From NCBI GenBank assembly GCA_947454255.1, contig CANGIU010000001.1:1-64000 (forward strand): a DNA stretch of 64,000 bases, read 5' to 3'. A model generated the notes under the pieces. The model had not been told where the DNA came from. It did not search any database and saw nothing but the letters and a program-made list of their open reading frames with translations. The position numbers and the translations under genes are program-made. This DNA comes from Micrococcales bacterium. GTDB taxonomy: Bacteria; Actinomycetota; Actinomycetes; Actinomycetales; Microbacteriaceae. Every line of letters starts with the position of its first letter. Position 1 is the first letter of the stretch. Of the stretch, positions 47,020 to 56,966 are shown one piece after another.

Positions 47020-48453
47020 CTAAACGCCGTAGTAAAGCTCGAATTCGTATGGGTGAGGACGTTGAGCGAATGGCTTGATTTCCTTTTCGCGCTTGTAATC
47101 AATCCATGTCTCGATTAGGTCCTTGGTGAACACATCTCCCTGAAGTAGGTAGTCGTGGTCAGCTTCAAGAGCCTTTAGAACATCTTCAAGTGAGCCTGGA
47201 ACCTGAGGAATGTTCTTAGCTTCCTCTGGTGGTAACTCATATAGGTCCTTGTCCACTGGAGCGTGTGGCTCAATGCGGTTTTTGATTCCATCAAGACCAG
47301 CCATCAACATTGCAGCGAAGGCAAGGTACGCGTTACCTGAAGCGTCAGGCGCACGGAATTCAATGCGCTTAGCCTTCGGGTTTGTACCGGTCATTGGAAT
47401 ACGAATAGCAGCTGATCGGTTACCAGCTGAGTAAACAAGGTTTACTGGAGCCTCGAAGCCAGGAACTAGACGACGGTAGCTGTTAACTGTCGGGTTAGTG
47501 AACGCTAGCAGGCTTGGAGCATGCTTTAGTAGTCCACCGATGTACCAACGTGCTAGATCTGATAGACCGCCGTAGCCGTTCTCGTCGTAGAACAATGGCT
47601 TGCCATCTTTCCAAAGTGACTGGTGAACGTGCATACCTGAACCGTTGTCACCAAATAGTGGCTTCGGCATGAAGGTTGCAGTCTTGTTGTAGTTGAAAGC
47701 TGTGTTCTTAACGATGTACTTGAACTTCAGAACGTCATCAGCTGACTTCACTAGAGTGTCGAATCTATAGTTAATTTCACACTGACCAGCAGTTCCAACT
47801 TCGTGGTGACTTCGCTCAACTGAAAGTCCAGCCTTCTCAAGGTTTAGGACGATCTCGTCGCGGATATCCGCTAGGTGGTCAACTGGAGAAACAGGGAAGT
47901 AACCACCCTTGTAAGGTGTCTTGTTGCCAAGGTTACGACCTCCATCAGACTCGATTTCACGAGCTGAGTTCCAAGTACCTTCGATTGAATCTACGAAGTG
48001 GAAAGCAGTATTAGCCTTTGTCTCGAAGCGAACTTCATCAAAGATAAAGAATTCAGCTTCAGGAGCGAAATATGCAGTGTCCGCGATTCCGGTTGATGCA
48101 AGGTAAGCCTCTGCCTTCTTGGCAACCTGACGTGGGTCACGACCATAAATCTCACCGTTACGTGGGTTATAGATGTCGAAGTTGATAACCAGAGTCTTCT
48201 CAACACGGAAGGTGTCAAGGTAAGCAGTGGTCACATCAGGGATCAACTGCATGTCTGATTCGTGAATCGAAGCGAAGCCTCGAATTGACGAAGCGTCGAA
48301 CAGTTGGCCGTTTACGAAGAAGTCTTCGTCAATCTGGCTAACCGGTAGGTTGAAGTGTTGCTGGACACCAGGCAGGTCAGTGAAGCGAACATCAAGGAAC
48401 TTTACGTCTTCATCCTTAATGAATTTAATGACCTCGGATGCTGATTTAAACAT
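47020..48453 (-). CDS. glnA: Glutamine synthetase type I (GlnA1)
   Basis: Main ammonium-assimilating enzyme, dodecameric, 477 residues. Beta-grasp opening [25 protein letters not shown]; Asp loop and metal ligands in [15 protein letters not shown] and [45 protein letters not shown]. The adenylylation Tyr is in [20 protein letters not shown] near residue 405, marking it as the GlnE target. A GGGGGAG ribosome site precedes the ATG. Upstream, 48454-48565 holds its promoter region; I found no clear operator there. Confidence 0.97.
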   Translation of the reverse strand: MFKSASEVIKFIKDEDVKFLDVRFTDLPGVQQHFNLPVSQIDEDFFVNGQLFDASSIRGFASIHESDMQLIPDVTTAYLDTFRVEKTLVINFDIYNPRNGEIYGRDPRQVAKKAEAYLASTGIADTAYFAPEAEFFIFDEVRFETKANTAFHFVDSIEGTWNSAREIESDGGRNLGNKTPYKGGYFPVSPVDHLADIRDEIVLNLEKAGLSVERSHHEVGTAGQCEINYRFDTLVKSADDVLKFKYIVKNTAFNYNKTATFMPKPLFGDNGSGMHVHQSLWKDGKPLFYDENGYGGLSDLARWYIGGLLKHAPSLLAFTNPTVNSYRRLVPGFEAPVNLVYSAGNRSAAIRIPMTGTNPKAKRIEFRAPDASGNAYLAFAAMLMAGLDGIKNRIEPHAPVDKDLYELPPEEAKNIPQVPGSLEDVLKALEADHDYLLQGDVFTKDLIETWIDYKREKEIKPFAQRPHPYEFELYYGV

Positions 48454-48565
48454 AGGGGGAGCCCTTCAAGGTTTGTGGGTTTTGAGCGATCCATTACGCT
48501 CAAGACCACTTTACCGCCCATTAGGGGAGCGAAGGCTCAAAACAATGTTTCAGGGATGTAAAAAG

Positions 48566-49273
48566 TTATTGGATTCGCTTCGAAGCGCGCATCTTGGTCG
48601 GATCAATGCCCTTAGGAATGGGTAGGCCGCCTCGGGAATCCATTGCTGCCAAACGGTTCTGGACGGCCCGAATCTCGGATTTACTAAGGGTTCGCTTGAG
48701 CTTATTGACCTTCTTGTGAAGAACATGAATCGGGACGCCGTTGCCGTCTTCTGAGCTGTAGAAGGTGTGAACGGTAACTCCAGAGGCAACTCTTTGGACC
48801 TTGCGACGCTCATCCTCAAGTAATTGCTGAGTGCTGTTCTTAGTGCCTTCACCCAAAAGCACAACACCTGCCGGACCAACTACTCGGAAAACCATGTCTC
48901 TAGTTCTCGCGTTGACAGCAACCGGCTGATTGGTTCCCTTGTAAATACGTCTTGTGAGAGTTCCTACGGTGAGGCTAATTCTGCCTGGTTCGTTTGCATA
49001 CTTTGTGAAGATCGCTTTGTTGGCACGGTTGGTCAGAGTTAGAAGCGCACTGAGATAACCAGCTACCAAACCAAGGATTGTCCAGATGGCCAACCCCAAG
49101 AACTGGAAGTTTGTAAGGAAGGCACCTAAAACAGTAATAACGACGAATGTTGCGACACCGATAAGGATCGCAGTTGGAAATGCCTTGCGGTCAACTCCTC
49201 TGAGGAATCGAACTTGCTCGCCGAATTGGGCAAAAAACCCAGGTGCCTTGTTTGCTTTAGTCTCTTTAGCCAT
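48566..49273 (-). CDS. DUF4191 family membrane protein
   Basis: Conserved actinobacterial protein, 235 residues, unknown function. Two adjacent membrane helices (AILIGVATFVVITVLGAFL and LGLAIWTILGLVAGYLSALL, residues about 34-84) precede a cytoplasmic part with VNARTRDMVFRVVGPAGVVLLGEG and a basic C-terminus (KGIDPTKMRASKRIQ). It follows lipA by 9 bases, the usual lipB-lipA-DUF4191 order. Linkage with lipoate and glutamine synthetase genes is conserved, but no role is known. Confidence 0.88.
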   Translation of the reverse strand: MAKETKANKAPGFFAQFGEQVRFLRGVDRKAFPTAILIGVATFVVITVLGAFLTNFQFLGLAIWTILGLVAGYLSALLTLTNRANKAIFTKYANEPGRISLTVGTLTRRIYKGTNQPVAVNARTRDMVFRVVGPAGVVLLGEGTKNSTQQLLEDERRKVQRVASGVTVHTFYSSEDGNGVPIHVLHKKVNKLKRTLSKSEIRAVQNRLAAMDSRGGLPIPKGIDPTKMRASKRIQ

Positions 49274-49282
49274 TGTTTAAGC

Positions 49283-50281
49283 CTAGTTCACTGCCTGGCT
49301 GAAACCGTCACGCACGGCTGCCTCAGCAAGGTGTCTTAAGTTCTCTGGAATTGTGTCTCCACGCTTCATCATTGATTGGGCCCAAAGTCTTCCAGCTCTG
49401 TAGCTACTTCTCACGAGTGGCCCACTGAGCACTCCAAGGAAACCGATTTCTTCCGCGATTTCTTTGAGTTCAACGAACTCCTGTGGCTTTACCCAACGTG
49501 AAACTGGGTGATGCTTAAGGCTTGGTCGCAAGTACTGGGTGATTGTGATGATGTCAGTTCCAGCGTCATATAAATCATGAAGAGCTTGAATAACCTCACT
49601 AATCTCTTCACCCATTCCAAGAATGAGATTGCTTTTAGTAACCATTCCAGCATTGCGTCCCTGGGTTATGACATCCAGTGATCTCTCGTATGTGAATGCG
49701 GGTCTAATCTGTTTGAAAATTCTTGGCACAGTCTCAACGTTGTGTGCATAGACCTCCGGCTTGGCGTCGAAAATCTTTTGAAGTAATTCAGGTTTTCCTG
49801 AAAAATCTGGAATCAAAATTTCGACACCAGTGCCGGGTGACTGTTTATGAATTTGGCGAATAGTTTCCGCGTAGAGCCATGAGCCTTCATCGGGAAGATC
49901 ATCACGTGCGACCCCTGTAACAGTCGCGTAGCGCAACTCCATCTGTTTTACCGATGATCCAACTCTTCTAGGTTCATCAGGGTCCAAGTTCGCAGGCTTA
50001 CCGGTATCAATCTGACAGAAATCACAACGTCTGGTGCATTGGGCACCACCAATCAGGAAGGTTGCCTCTCTGTCTTCCCAACATTCGAAAATGTTTGGGC
50101 AGCCGGCTTCCTGACAAACTGTGTGTAAGCCTTCTGTCTTGACCAATGTGTGCAGCGCCTGATACTCCGGGCCCATTTTGGCTTTGGTTTTGATCCACTC
50201 AGGTTTACGCTCGATCGGAACCTCAGCATTACGCGCTTCAACTCTAAGCATGCGCTTAGGGGCGTTAGGCTCTTGAGTCAA
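49283..50281 (-). CDS. lipA: Lipoyl synthase
   Basis: Radical SAM enzyme inserting sulfur into protein-bound octanoyl groups. Two FeS clusters are shown by [20 protein letters not shown] (auxiliary cluster, C-x4-C-x5-C) and [15 protein letters not shown] (radical SAM CxxxCxxC). The C-terminal RSSY motif is VRSSYRAG. 332 residues. The TTG start at 50281 abuts the lipB stop; an internal ATG (MLRVEARN) nine residues on is possible. Confidence 0.96.
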   Translation of the reverse strand: MTQEPNAPKRMLRVEARNAEVPIERKPEWIKTKAKMGPEYQALHTLVKTEGLHTVCQEAGCPNIFECWEDREATFLIGGAQCTRRCDFCQIDTGKPANLDPDEPRRVGSSVKQMELRYATVTGVARDDLPDEGSWLYAETIRQIHKQSPGTGVEILIPDFSGKPELLQKIFDAKPEVYAHNVETVPRIFKQIRPAFTYERSLDVITQGRNAGMVTKSNLILGMGEEISEVIQALHDLYDAGTDIITITQYLRPSLKHHPVSRWVKPQEFVELKEIAEEIGFLGVLSGPLVRSSYRAGRLWAQSMMKRGDTIPENLRHLAEAAVRDGFSQAVN

Positions 50282-50908
50282 TTACTTCCCAATCTCAGTC
50301 AAATACTTTTGAACAATTTCAGCTGCCATTGCTGGTGTTACTTCCTGTTGAAGCAACTCGCTTATCGTACTCGTTGCAGCATCTTTGATGCCGCAGGCAA
50401 TGATTGTTTCATATGGGGCGAGTGAGTTATTGCAATTCAGCGCAAATCCATGCATTGTAGTTTTCTCTGCAACTCGAATACCTATGGCCGCAATCTTGAC
50501 ATGGGTATCGCCAACAGGAGCCCAAACTCCAGATCTGCCTTCTACTCGCTCTGTGTGAAGACCAAATTCGGCGATGCTATCAATTAGCACCTGCTCCAAC
50601 CATCTGACATATCCCACGACATCGATTGGTTCCGGGAGTTTCATGATTGGGTATCCGACCAACTGGCCAGGCCCATGCCAGGTAATTTTGCCGCCGCGGT
50701 CAACATCGATAACTGGAGTGCCGTCCTTTGGACGCTCTTCTTCCTCGGTGCGCTTGCCAGCTGTATAGACTCCAGCATGCTCTAGAAGCAAAACTGTGTC
50801 CTGACGAAGGCCACTAACGACATCGCTGTGGACTGACCTTTGAATGTCCCAACCTTGCTGATAATCCACGTAATTAGGCGCTAAACCTAGAATTTCAAAT
50901 TTGGGCAT
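50282..50908 (-). CDS. lipB: Octanoyltransferase
   Basis: Transfers octanoate from ACP to lipoyl domains such as that of the SucB-type E2 nearby. Active-site segments: [21 protein letters not shown]; Lys in [25 protein letters not shown]; Cys in [18 protein letters not shown]. 208 residues. The ATG lies 6 bases after TAGACT on the minus strand with no ribosome site, so it is probably leaderless. Confidence 0.96.
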   Translation of the reverse strand: MPKFEILGLAPNYVDYQQGWDIQRSVHSDVVSGLRQDTVLLLEHAGVYTAGKRTEEEERPKDGTPVIDVDRGGKITWHGPGQLVGYPIMKLPEPIDVVGYVRWLEQVLIDSIAEFGLHTERVEGRSGVWAPVGDTHVKIAAIGIRVAEKTTMHGFALNCNNSLAPYETIIACGIKDAATSTISELLQQEVTPAMAAEIVQKYLTEIGK

Positions 50909-50914
50909 ATTGCA

Positions 50915-50920
50915 AGTCTA
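50915..50920 (-). promoter_or_regulatory. -10 box for leaderless lipB transcript
   Basis: On the minus strand TAGACT is followed by TGCAAT and the lipB ATG at 50908. Same architecture as map and def. Confidence 0.5.
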
Positions 50921-51009
50921 AATCCATCCACAACACTGCATAGTCTCTCTAGTCAACAACAGTTCAAAAGTTAGCCCCTAAACCCATAACTTGGCCTGAA
51001 GATTGCAAA

Positions 51010-51678
51010 ATGTTTGATAAACAAAAGCCGAGTCTGCGGAATTTTGCGATGTTGAATCTTCTGTGTCGATCAAGGAAAGGGAGAATATACAGGGTTCAAA
51101 ATAGACGAGGTGCGAGTCGCTCACAACTCCTCTTTGCCCCAAATCGTATTTGCTCTTGGCCAAGGTACCTAGCTCCACTCGTTGAAATCGGCGCAACGCC
51201 AGTTCGCCTTAGAAATACCAGAGTTGCGTTCCTGCTCAGTGAAAACGTCGACATTGACGAACTATCTCACGCACTTAAGAGCATGAATAGAGGTAAACCA
51301 CGTTTTGATGCATTGGTTGGCTTTCACTACGAGCAGCTGCGGAAAAGGTCTAGGTTCTACATTCCGGCTTTGGTTTGTCTTTGCTTAGCGGTGGTAGGAG
51401 GCATTTTCGCAAGCACTATAAGTCAGCGAGGGTCAGTTCAACAAGAAGTCTCCGAGATAGTCAGAGCTTACGTTTGCGAAGAGCCGATACACCCTGGAGA
51501 CAAATTCAGGTTGCAACAAAATCAGTTACTGAATTCCGTGTTGAAGGCCAACGCTAAACACATTCAAACCTTTGGCGGATATCTCCAAGCATCAATTCAA
51601 AGCAGTTGCACAAGCAAGGACTTGAAAATTACAGCCTGGTTACATGGGAAAACTTACGAGGTGGCTACCTTGAATTAG
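51010..51678 (+). CDS. Orphan hypothetical protein with one membrane helix
   Basis: I do not recognise this 222-residue protein. It is the only long ORF in the 766 bases between lipB and sucB. A basic N-terminal region is followed by one membrane helix at about residues 118-137 (FYIPALVCLCLAVVGGIFAS) and an outside-facing C-terminal domain with two cysteines (VCEEP and SSCTS). The first 60 residues look poorly ordered and the true start may be downstream, for example Met near residue 93. It overlaps the convergent sucB stop by 4 bases. Possibly lineage-specific. If it is not a gene, this stretch is an unexplained intergenic region. Confidence 0.5.
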   Translation: MFDKQKPSLRNFAMLNLLCRSRKGRIYRVQNRRGASRSQLLFAPNRICSWPRYLAPLVEIGATPVRLRNTRVAFLLSENVDIDELSHALKSMNRGKPRFDALVGFHYEQLRKRSRFYIPALVCLCLAVVGGIFASTISQRGSVQQEVSEIVRAYVCEEPIHPGDKFRLQQNQLLNSVLKANAKHIQTFGGYLQASIQSSCTSKDLKITAWLHGKTYEVATLN

Positions 51679-53048
51679 ATTCCGAAGTTCGGCAAGAAGT
51701 TAGCTTGCTCCAGACGAGTCTTGACATCAACTAGGAACCGACTTGCGTCTGCTCCATCGATGATTCTGTGATCGTAAGAAAGAGCCAAATAAACCATGCT
51801 GCGAATCGCGATGCTGTCTTGGCCATATTCATCTGTGACCACAACTGGACGCTTTGCAACGACTCCGGTACCCAAAATCGCAGACTGTGGAAGGAACACA
51901 ACTGGTGTGTCAAAAAGTGCTCCACGAGAGCCAGTGTTGGTAAGGGTAAATGTTCCACCTGATAGCTCATCTGGTTTCAATTTGTTCTCACGAGTTCTAG
52001 CTGCAAGATCTGCGATCTGAGAGGCGATGTTTGCAATTGAAAGCGATGCAGCGTCGCGAATAACTGGAGTTAGCAAACCACGTTCAGTGTCAACAGCAAA
52101 GCTGATGTTTTCTGATGGGTGGTAAACAATGCTTTCACCATCAACACTTGAGTTAATCTTTGGATGTGCCTTTAGTGCCTCTGCCGCAGCTAAGAAGAAG
52201 AACGGCATGAAGTTTAGTTTGACGCCGGTCTTTGCTGTGAACTCTGCTTGCTTTGCTGCTCTCAGGTGCGCAATTGCAGTCACATCGACTTCAACAACTG
52301 TCGTTAGTTGAGCAGTTGAGACCATCGATGCAACAGCTCGTTCAGCAAGAACCTTGCGAAGGCGAGACATTGGTTCAACTGTTCCGCGCAGAGCAGATTC
52401 AGTTACCTGCACAGGAGCAACACTCTTAGTAGTTGAACTTGCAGCGGCCATGACATCTTCTCGACGAATGCGACCACCAACACCCGTGCCAGCGACTGCA
52501 GAAAGATTCACGCCAGATTCATTAGCGAGTTTACGAACCAAAGGAGTCACGTAGTTTGCATCAGATCCTGAAGCACTGACATTTGGTGAAACTGCTGGGG
52601 CAGGAGTGCTGACCTGAGGAGTAAATACAGGAAGATTGGTTGGAGTTGCGATTGGCTCTGTTGCAGGCGGTGTGACAACAGGAGGAGCAACCACTACTGG
52701 TTGAGCAACTGGGGGATCTACGACTACCGGAGCGACAACAACAGGTGCAGCTTCGACAACTGGCGCGGCTTCAACAACTGGAGGAGTCGCGACAGCAGGA
52801 GCTGAGCCACCGACTGCGTCGCCAACGATTGCAAGTACTGAGCCAACGGCGGCTGTCTCATCTTCGCCAACCAAAATTTGTTGAAGGATTCCGGCAACAG
52901 GCGAAGGGATCTCGGTGTCTACCTTGTCCGTTGAAACCTCAACTAAAGGCTCATCGATAGCGACGCTATCGCCTACCTTCTTGAGCCAACGGGTTACGGT
53001 TCCTTCAGTTACGCTTTCACCAAGCGCTGGAAGCTTTACTTCACTCAT
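51675..53048 (-). CDS. sucB: 2-oxoacid dehydrogenase E2 (dihydrolipoyllysine acyltransferase, SucB type)
   Basis: Core acyltransferase of the 2-oxoglutarate and/or pyruvate dehydrogenase complex, 457 residues. One lipoyl domain (VEVSTDKVDTEIPSPVAG, lipoyl Lys near residue 43); a Pro/Val/Ala-rich linker of about 75 residues (APVVEAAPVVEAAPVVVAP); the E3-binding domain (YVTPLVRKLANESGVNLSAV); then the catalytic domain ending in LALSYDHRIIDGADASRFL with the active His. Mycobacterial homologues often have more than one lipoyl domain. It follows lpd by 28 bases. It may serve both E1 enzymes, since aceE in this window has no dedicated E2 beside it. Confidence 0.93.
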   Translation of the reverse strand: MSEVKLPALGESVTEGTVTRWLKKVGDSVAIDEPLVEVSTDKVDTEIPSPVAGILQQILVGEDETAAVGSVLAIVGDAVGGSAPAVATPPVVEAAPVVEAAPVVVAPVVVDPPVAQPVVVAPPVVTPPATEPIATPTNLPVFTPQVSTPAPAVSPNVSASGSDANYVTPLVRKLANESGVNLSAVAGTGVGGRIRREDVMAAASSTTKSVAPVQVTESALRGTVEPMSRLRKVLAERAVASMVSTAQLTTVVEVDVTAIAHLRAAKQAEFTAKTGVKLNFMPFFFLAAAEALKAHPKINSSVDGESIVYHPSENISFAVDTERGLLTPVIRDAASLSIANIASQIADLAARTRENKLKPDELSGGTFTLTNTGSRGALFDTPVVFLPQSAILGTGVVAKRPVVVTDEYGQDSIAIRSMVYLALSYDHRIIDGADASRFLVDVKTRLEQANFLPNFGI

Positions 53049-53076
53049 TCTTACTACTCCTTATGCGAACTTAAGT

Positions 53077-54453
53077 CTATGCGTGTGCGTGCAGTGGTTT
53101 ACCGGCTAAAGCTAGATGCGCTTCGCCAAGGGCTTCATTTTGGGTTGGGTGAGCATGGACAAGTGAAGCAACCTCTTCTGGGAATGCTTCCCAGTTGACG
53201 ATTAGCTGAGCTTCACCAATTTGCTCACCAACGCGGGAGCCAATCATGTGAATACCAATGATTGGACCGTTGTTCTTGCGGATTAATTTAACGAAGCCAG
53301 CAGTTCCAAGAATTTGACTCTTGCCGTTACCGCCAAGGTTGTATTCGTAAACAGAAATGTTTTCCTGTCCATGAATTTCAGCGGCCTTCGCTTCGGTTAA
53401 ACCAACTGAAGCAATCTCGGGCTCGCTATAAGTGACCTTAGGAATACCAAGTTCATCGATAGTAGCTGGCTTTAGGCCTGCAATCTCTTCGGCAATGAAA
53501 ATACCTTGTTGGAAACCGCGGTGTGCTAGCTGTAAACCAGGAACGATATCTCCTGCTGCGAATACACCAGGAACAGAAGTTTGCAGTCTGTCATTTGTGA
53601 TCACGTATCCGCGGTCAACAGTTATGCCGTTTTCTTCGTATCCGAAACCAGCAGTGTTAGGTCCACGGCCAACTGCAACAAGAAGAAGCTCAGCGTCGAA
53701 TTGTTCTCCGTTTTCAAGAGTGACAATCACACCAGTTGCACTTTGTTGCACTCCTTGGAACCTGACGCCAGTTTTGAAGTTGATGCCGCGCTTTCTATAG
53801 GCACGTTCCATTGCTTTGGAAACGGAAGCGTCTTCGTTTGGAACAAGTGTTGGAAGACCTTCGATGATGGTGACGTCAGTTCCGAATGACTTCCAAATAG
53901 ATGCAAACTCAACTCCGATAACACCACCACCAAGAATAATTACCTTGTTTGGGACAAAGTCAAGTTGCAGTGCCTGTTCAGAGGTTATAACTCTTCCAGC
54001 AATTTCTAGACCTGGCAAAGTTTTGCTGTATGAACCTGTTGCTAGAACCAAGTTCTTTCCGGTGTAAGTATCGCTATTGACTGAAATGGACTTCTGGCCA
54101 ACCATGCGGCCTTCACCAGCAACAACAGTGATCGGTTTGGATGCAACCAATCCAGTGAGGCCTTTGAAAAGTCGATCCACAATCCCATCGCGATATTTGT
54201 TGACTGCAGGCATGTCTACACCCTGGAGTGTTGCGTTAATTCCGACTGTTGCAGCTTCACGAGTGACATCGGCAACTTCGGCTGAGTGAAGTAGAGCTTT
54301 AGTTGGAATACAGCCTCGGTGAAGACATGTACCACCTAGCTTGTCTCTCTCGATAAGTGCAACTGATAAGCCCAGCTGAGCGCTACGCAGTGCGGCTGCA
54401 TAACCGCCACTTCCGCCACCTAGGATTACTACGTCAAAGTTGTGCTCAGCCAA
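53077..54453 (-). CDS. lpdA: Dihydrolipoyl dehydrogenase (E3)
   Basis: FAD enzyme that reoxidises dihydrolipoyl groups. FAD site VVILGGGSGGYAAALRSAQLG; redox disulfide GGTCLHRGCIPTKALLHS (CxxxxC); NAD site VIILGGGVIGVEFASIW; C-terminal His-Glu pair in HAHPTQNEALGEAHLAL. 458 residues. First of the lpd-sucB pair, 55 bases downstream of pepA. Confidence 0.96.
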   Translation of the reverse strand: MAEHNFDVVILGGGSGGYAAALRSAQLGLSVALIERDKLGGTCLHRGCIPTKALLHSAEVADVTREAATVGINATLQGVDMPAVNKYRDGIVDRLFKGLTGLVASKPITVVAGEGRMVGQKSISVNSDTYTGKNLVLATGSYSKTLPGLEIAGRVITSEQALQLDFVPNKVIILGGGVIGVEFASIWKSFGTDVTIIEGLPTLVPNEDASVSKAMERAYRKRGINFKTGVRFQGVQQSATGVIVTLENGEQFDAELLLVAVGRGPNTAGFGYEENGITVDRGYVITNDRLQTSVPGVFAAGDIVPGLQLAHRGFQQGIFIAEEIAGLKPATIDELGIPKVTYSEPEIASVGLTEAKAAEIHGQENISVYEYNLGGNGKSQILGTAGFVKLIRKNNGPIIGIHMIGSRVGEQIGEAQLIVNWEAFPEEVASLVHAHPTQNEALGEAHLALAGKPLHAHA

Positions 54454-54508
54454 TTTTTCTCCTCTTGAGAGTTTTTGTAAGGGTTTACTAGTAAAGATTA
54501 CTAGAAGA

Positions 54509-55999
54509 CTATTTCTTAGGTTTAGTTCCCAGTTGTTCTGCTAGTGCCACTAGGGTTCGAATCATCGATCCGGTGGCACCTTTAACGGTGGAACCATAAG
54601 GGGCCAGGTCATTATTGGCCGCTGTAGCGAAATCAAGGTGAGCCCAATTCAGGCGAGTCTTATCCTTTGAACTCTTGCTACCAACGAATTCCCTTAGGAA
54701 AAGACCCCCAACGAGCATTGAGCCCGAAGTATTGCCTACTCGTGAATTCATCATGTCAGCAACATCTGATTTCAGGAGTTCTAATAGTTCCTCAGGTAGT
54801 GGCATATGCCAAACCAGCTCACCGGCTTTAGCTGCAGCGCTCTGAAGCGCAGGGACGGAGTCATCGTCACCCATTAGCCCGGTGTATCGGTTACCGAGAG
54901 CTATCGAAGCTGCTCCAGTCAATGTTGCTAAATCAACAATCAAATCAGGCTTTAGTTCGCTGGCGAGGATTAGACCGTCCGCTAACACAATTCGACCTTC
55001 GGCATCAGTGTTGGTTATTTCAATTGTCTTGCCATTACGGAAAGTCACAACGTCATTAGGTCGAGTAGCGGAACCTGAAGGCATGTTCTCTGCAATACAG
55101 AGAAACGCTGTTACTTTGATTGGAAGCCCCAAGCGCGCGATTGCAATAGTTGCCTCGCCAACAGTGGCAGCACCTGCCATGTCGTATTTCATGCCTAAAA
55201 TTCCAGTCTTCGGTTTTAGAGAGATACCACCTGTGTCAAAAGTGATTCCTTTGCCGACTAGAGCTAGGTGAGTTTTGGCGTTTGGGGGACTGTATGAAAT
55301 CTTTACTAGGCGCGGTCCTCTTACTGATCCTTGCCCTACTGCCAAGATGCCGTGACATTTTTCCTTAGCCAGTCGCCTCTCATCCCATACTTCAACTTTC
55401 ACATTTGGAAGTTTGGCCTGAGCGGCAACAAGTTCGGCAAGCTTTGCAGGGAAAAGATCGTTTCCAGGAGTGTTCACTAGATCACGAGTTGCATCCATAG
55501 CCTCGGTAAGAACCTTTATGCGTTTTAGTTCATTTGCTTGGATCTTAATATCTGTTATGACCGTCACTTCTGAAGTTTGAATCGTGTTTGAAAAGGATGA
55601 CTTGTATTTAGTGAATTCATATTGCACAAATGAAATACCTTCGATAAGCGCAAGTACTTCTTCGACACTGGCAAGAGGGATGTCTACAGTGAATGCCTTC
55701 TGATCTTTGAATGCACGGCCGATCGCTCCGCCAATGTTCCTAGCATCAGCTGGAGATTTGATGCCTGATCCTGTGCCGATAATGCCGATGACCCCTGCGG
55801 ACGAGTTTGTTCTAGTCGAAGTCTCAGCGTTGCCGGAGAAGTTGAGTGCTTTCAGATCGAGCTGCTTGAACGCTGGGTGCTTTGATTGATCTCCAATCAG
55901 TTTTGCTGCTTTATCATCCTTTTGAGCAGCTAGAACCAAGAGTCCAGCAGTTTTAGATTTGGTACCAGAATTTGCGATTTTGAATGTGATTGAGGTCAT
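54509..55999 (-). CDS. pepA: Leucyl aminopeptidase (M17)
   Basis: Cytosolic two-metal aminopeptidase, 496 residues. Signature NTDAEGRIVLADGLILASE carries metal ligands; also LVGKGITFDTGGISLKPKTG with the catalytic Lys, and MKYDMAGAATVGEATIAIA. The track ORF begins 13 codons upstream at 56038, which would overlap the divergent PAC2 start. MTSITFKIANSGTKSKTAGL from ATG 55999 fits the family better and has TAGCAT 7 bases upstream on the minus strand. Gene order pepA-lpd-sucB is typical of actinobacteria. Confidence 0.94.
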   Translation of the reverse strand: MTSITFKIANSGTKSKTAGLLVLAAQKDDKAAKLIGDQSKHPAFKQLDLKALNFSGNAETSTRTNSSAGVIGIIGTGSGIKSPADARNIGGAIGRAFKDQKAFTVDIPLASVEEVLALIEGISFVQYEFTKYKSSFSNTIQTSEVTVITDIKIQANELKRIKVLTEAMDATRDLVNTPGNDLFPAKLAELVAAQAKLPNVKVEVWDERRLAKEKCHGILAVGQGSVRGPRLVKISYSPPNAKTHLALVGKGITFDTGGISLKPKTGILGMKYDMAGAATVGEATIAIARLGLPIKVTAFLCIAENMPSGSATRPNDVVTFRNGKTIEITNTDAEGRIVLADGLILASELKPDLIVDLATLTGAASIALGNRYTGLMGDDDSVPALQSAAAKAGELVWHMPLPEELLELLKSDVADMMNSRVGNTSGSMLVGGLFLREFVGSKSSKDKTRLNWAHLDFATAANNDLAPYGSTVKGATGSMIRTLVALAEQLGTKPKK

Positions 56000-56024
56000 A
56001 TGAACCATGCTACTTAGTCGAAAG

Positions 56025-56030
56025 TAGAAT
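56025..56030 (+). promoter_or_regulatory. -10 box for leaderless PAC2 transcript
   Basis: TAGAAT, six bases (GAAGTC), then ATG 56037. No ribosome site. It lies in a 37-base divergent gap with pepA. Confidence 0.55.
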
Positions 56031-56036
56031 GAAGTC

Positions 56037-56966
56037 ATGCCACAGCAGAATCAGCTATTCACCCTCGTAAATACGGACGTCGTTGTCCCAGAGGGCTTGC
56101 ACATGCTCGCAGCGATTTCAGGCTTTACCGACGCTGGTTCGGCTATGCAACAAGTTTCAGAACACATCTTGGGCAACCTGGAATACACAACAGTGGCCGT
56201 ATTCGATAATGATCAATTGCTTGACTACAGATCACGAAGACCGGTCATGTATTTTGAGCAAGATCACATCGAGGATTACCAGCCAGCAAGCCTTTCAATT
56301 CAACTAGTCAAGGACGAAGTAGGTAACCAGTTCCTATTCTTGAATGGCTATGAGCCGGACTTTAAGTGGGAATCCTTCGCTAGCGCAATCGAAACCATTT
56401 TTGCTCTTTTCGCAGTACAGGATCTGACTTGGCTGCATGCCATCCCTTTTCCTATTCCACACACTCGTCCCGTCGGTGTTACCGTTTCAGGAAACCAGGC
56501 CGATGTAATTGCCAAATTCTCTGAATGGAAGCCACGCACACAGGTTCCGGGAAACATAATGCACTTACTTGAATTCCGTCTAAGTCAAGCGGGTCTTCCA
56601 ACAACTGGATTCGTACTACTAGTTCCACATTATTTATCTGACTCCGAGTACCCTCAGGCAGCTGTATCTGGGCTCGAATTGATAAGCGGTCATCTCGGCT
56701 TGGTATTCCCAACCGATGATCTCAGAGATGAAGGTGTGGAGTTCGTTCGAAGACTGAGCAAGCAAATGTCAGAGAACCCGGATCTCTCAGGACTAGTAGC
56801 GAATCTCGAGATGAGCTTCAAAAGCGATCGGGCGAACTCAGCTATGGGGTCAGTTAAATCTCCCGAGCGAGAGATTCCGGACGCTGATCAAATCGCAGCT
56901 GAGCTCGAAGGCTATTTGGCAAGTCACCAGAAAAACAAACTCGAGAACGATGAGGACCAAGACTGA
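56037..56966 (+). CDS. PAC2 family protein
   Basis: 309 residues, related to archaeal/eukaryotic proteasome-assembly chaperone 2 and common in actinobacteria; bacterial function unproven. Landmarks: EGLHMLAAISGFTDAGSAMQQ at the N-terminus; VAVFDNDQLLDYRSRRPVMYFE; WLHAIPFPIPHTRPVGVTV; VPGNIMHLLEFRLSQAG; VPHYLSDSEYPQAAVSGLELIS. The acidic C-terminus (KLENDEDQD) is typical. Its TGA overlaps a likely CTG start of the MFS gene. Proteasome genes are not in this window. Confidence 0.9.
   Translation: MPQQNQLFTLVNTDVVVPEGLHMLAAISGFTDAGSAMQQVSEHILGNLEYTTVAVFDNDQLLDYRSRRPVMYFEQDHIEDYQPASLSIQLVKDEVGNQFLFLNGYEPDFKWESFASAIETIFALFAVQDLTWLHAIPFPIPHTRPVGVTVSGNQADVIAKFSEWKPRTQVPGNIMHLLEFRLSQAGLPTTGFVLLVPHYLSDSEYPQAAVSGLELISGHLGLVFPTDDLRDEGVEFVRRLSKQMSENPDLSGLVANLEMSFKSDRANSAMGSVKSPEREIPDADQIAAELEGYLASHQKNKLENDEDQD

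Noticed and set aside
52620-52830. Repetitive sequence and overlapping plus-strand ORFs inside sucB
   Set aside because: This is the Pro/Val/Ala linker of the E2 protein read on the other strand; no independent gene signals.
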